This document shows positions 7,693-7,794 of a DNA stretch of 7,794 nucleotides, piece by piece; the stretch's first letter is position 1, and each line of letters begins with the position of its first letter. The position numbers were made by a program, and so were the translations under genes. The DNA is from Lentisphaeria bacterium (GTDB lineage: Bacteria > Verrucomicrobiota > Lentisphaeria > Victivallales > GWF2-50-93): the NCBI GenBank assembly GCA_020056205.1, contig JAGVIF010000338.1, forward strand, positions 1 through 7,794. Reading direction: 5' to 3'. Under the pieces are notes generated by a model. It was not told where the DNA came from and did not search any database. It worked only from the letters and a program-made list of their open reading frames with translations.

Positions 7693-7710
7693 TATTCGAT
7701 TATTCGAATA
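7693..7710. promoter_or_regulatory. Palindromic operator candidate of the catalase gene
   Basis: TATTCGA at 7693-7699 and TCGAATA at 7704-7710 form a perfect inverted repeat with seven-base arms and a four-base spacer. A ten-base perfect palindrome, TATTCGAATA at 7701-7710, overlaps it. The site covers the 3' part of the proposed -10 box and the likely transcription start, a place where a bound repressor would block transcription. Symmetry and AT-richness recall Fur/PerR-family boxes, but the TTCGA core does not match the classic PerR box, so the regulator is unknown. Confidence 0.45.
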
Positions 7711-7734
7711 TATATGCAGTAACTTCGAACGCAA
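7707..7734 (-). promoter_or_regulatory. Sigma70-like promoter candidate for the catalase gene
   Basis: On the - strand a -10 box TATATT (7712-7707, five of six consensus bases) lies 16 bases downstream of a poor -35 box TTGCGT (7734-7729, TTG only). Transcription would start near 7700, giving a leader of about 30 bases. The weak -35 fits a promoter that needs an activator or is tightly regulated. A second TTCGAA lies in the spacer next to the -35 box. Confidence 0.4.
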
Positions 7735-7794
7735 AACTTAACCTACATATTTCACGAGCCTGCCGCACCGTAGATGTAGTACCCTGTAACTCAA
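7735..7794. other. Window edge upstream of the catalase promoter, unassigned
   Basis: I see no assignable gene here. A - strand frame entering from the window edge stays open to a TAA at 7702-7700 and reads as 31 residues ending in TAYIFE, with no recognisable family. CTACAT at 7743-7748 and ATGTAG at 7774-7779 form a six-base inverted repeat with a 25-base loop, too weak to call a terminator. The stretch could be the 3' end of an upstream gene or the end of a mobile element; the window is too short to tell. Confidence 0.2.

Noticed and set aside
7721..7736. A GTTCGAA string on the - strand resembling a tRNA T-loop.
   Set aside because: The flanking bases do not pair as a T-arm stem, and no acceptor, D-arm or anticodon arm can be built around it.

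Overview
This window reads as a dense stretch of a bacterial chromosome. It holds four genes on the + strand (leuA, a D,D-carboxypeptidase gene, ahbC and a fused ahbD-ahbA-ahbB gene) that run in one direction with overlaps or gaps of at most 19 bases. A catalase gene on the - strand converges on them. The peptidoglycan carboxypeptidase makes the host a bacterium. The siroheme-dependent (Ahb) heme genes are a route known mainly from sulfate-reducing bacteria and methanogenic archaea, so an anaerobic lifestyle is likely. I cannot fix the phylum from the sequence. An anaerobic Gram-negative lineage such as Elusimicrobiota or Desulfobacterota would fit, but this is a guess.

Layout: positions 1-108 hold an unresolved edge stretch and the leuA ribosome binding site. 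leuA (109-1794) encodes a long-form 2-isopropylmalate synthase. Its stop overlaps the start of a dacA-like gene (1791-2876), which encodes an N-terminally anchored serine D-Ala-D-Ala carboxypeptidase. After 16 bases comes ahbC (2893-4077), a radical SAM enzyme, then after 19 bases a 687-residue fusion protein (4097-6160). Its N-terminal half is a radical SAM heme synthase of the AhbD type. Its C-terminal half is two tandem siroheme decarboxylase subunits, AhbA-like then AhbB-like. The catalase gene (7670-6177, - strand) ends 16 bases from the fusion's stop and has its own promoter, a perfect Shine-Dalgarno sequence and a striking palindromic operator candidate upstream.

How the genes fit together: the two heme genes encode every activity needed to turn siroheme into heme b. 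AhbA/AhbB decarboxylate siroheme to 12,18-didecarboxysiroheme, AhbC removes two acetate side chains to give Fe-coproporphyrin III, and AhbD oxidatively decarboxylates two propionates to vinyls. The catalase next door is a heme b enzyme, so the right half of the window looks like a compact unit for making heme and using it against hydrogen peroxide. leuA and dacA have no evident link to this and probably share only transcription.

The most notable item is the AhbD-AhbA-AhbB triple fusion, which joins the first and last steps of the pathway in one polypeptide and leaves the middle step to the separate AhbC.
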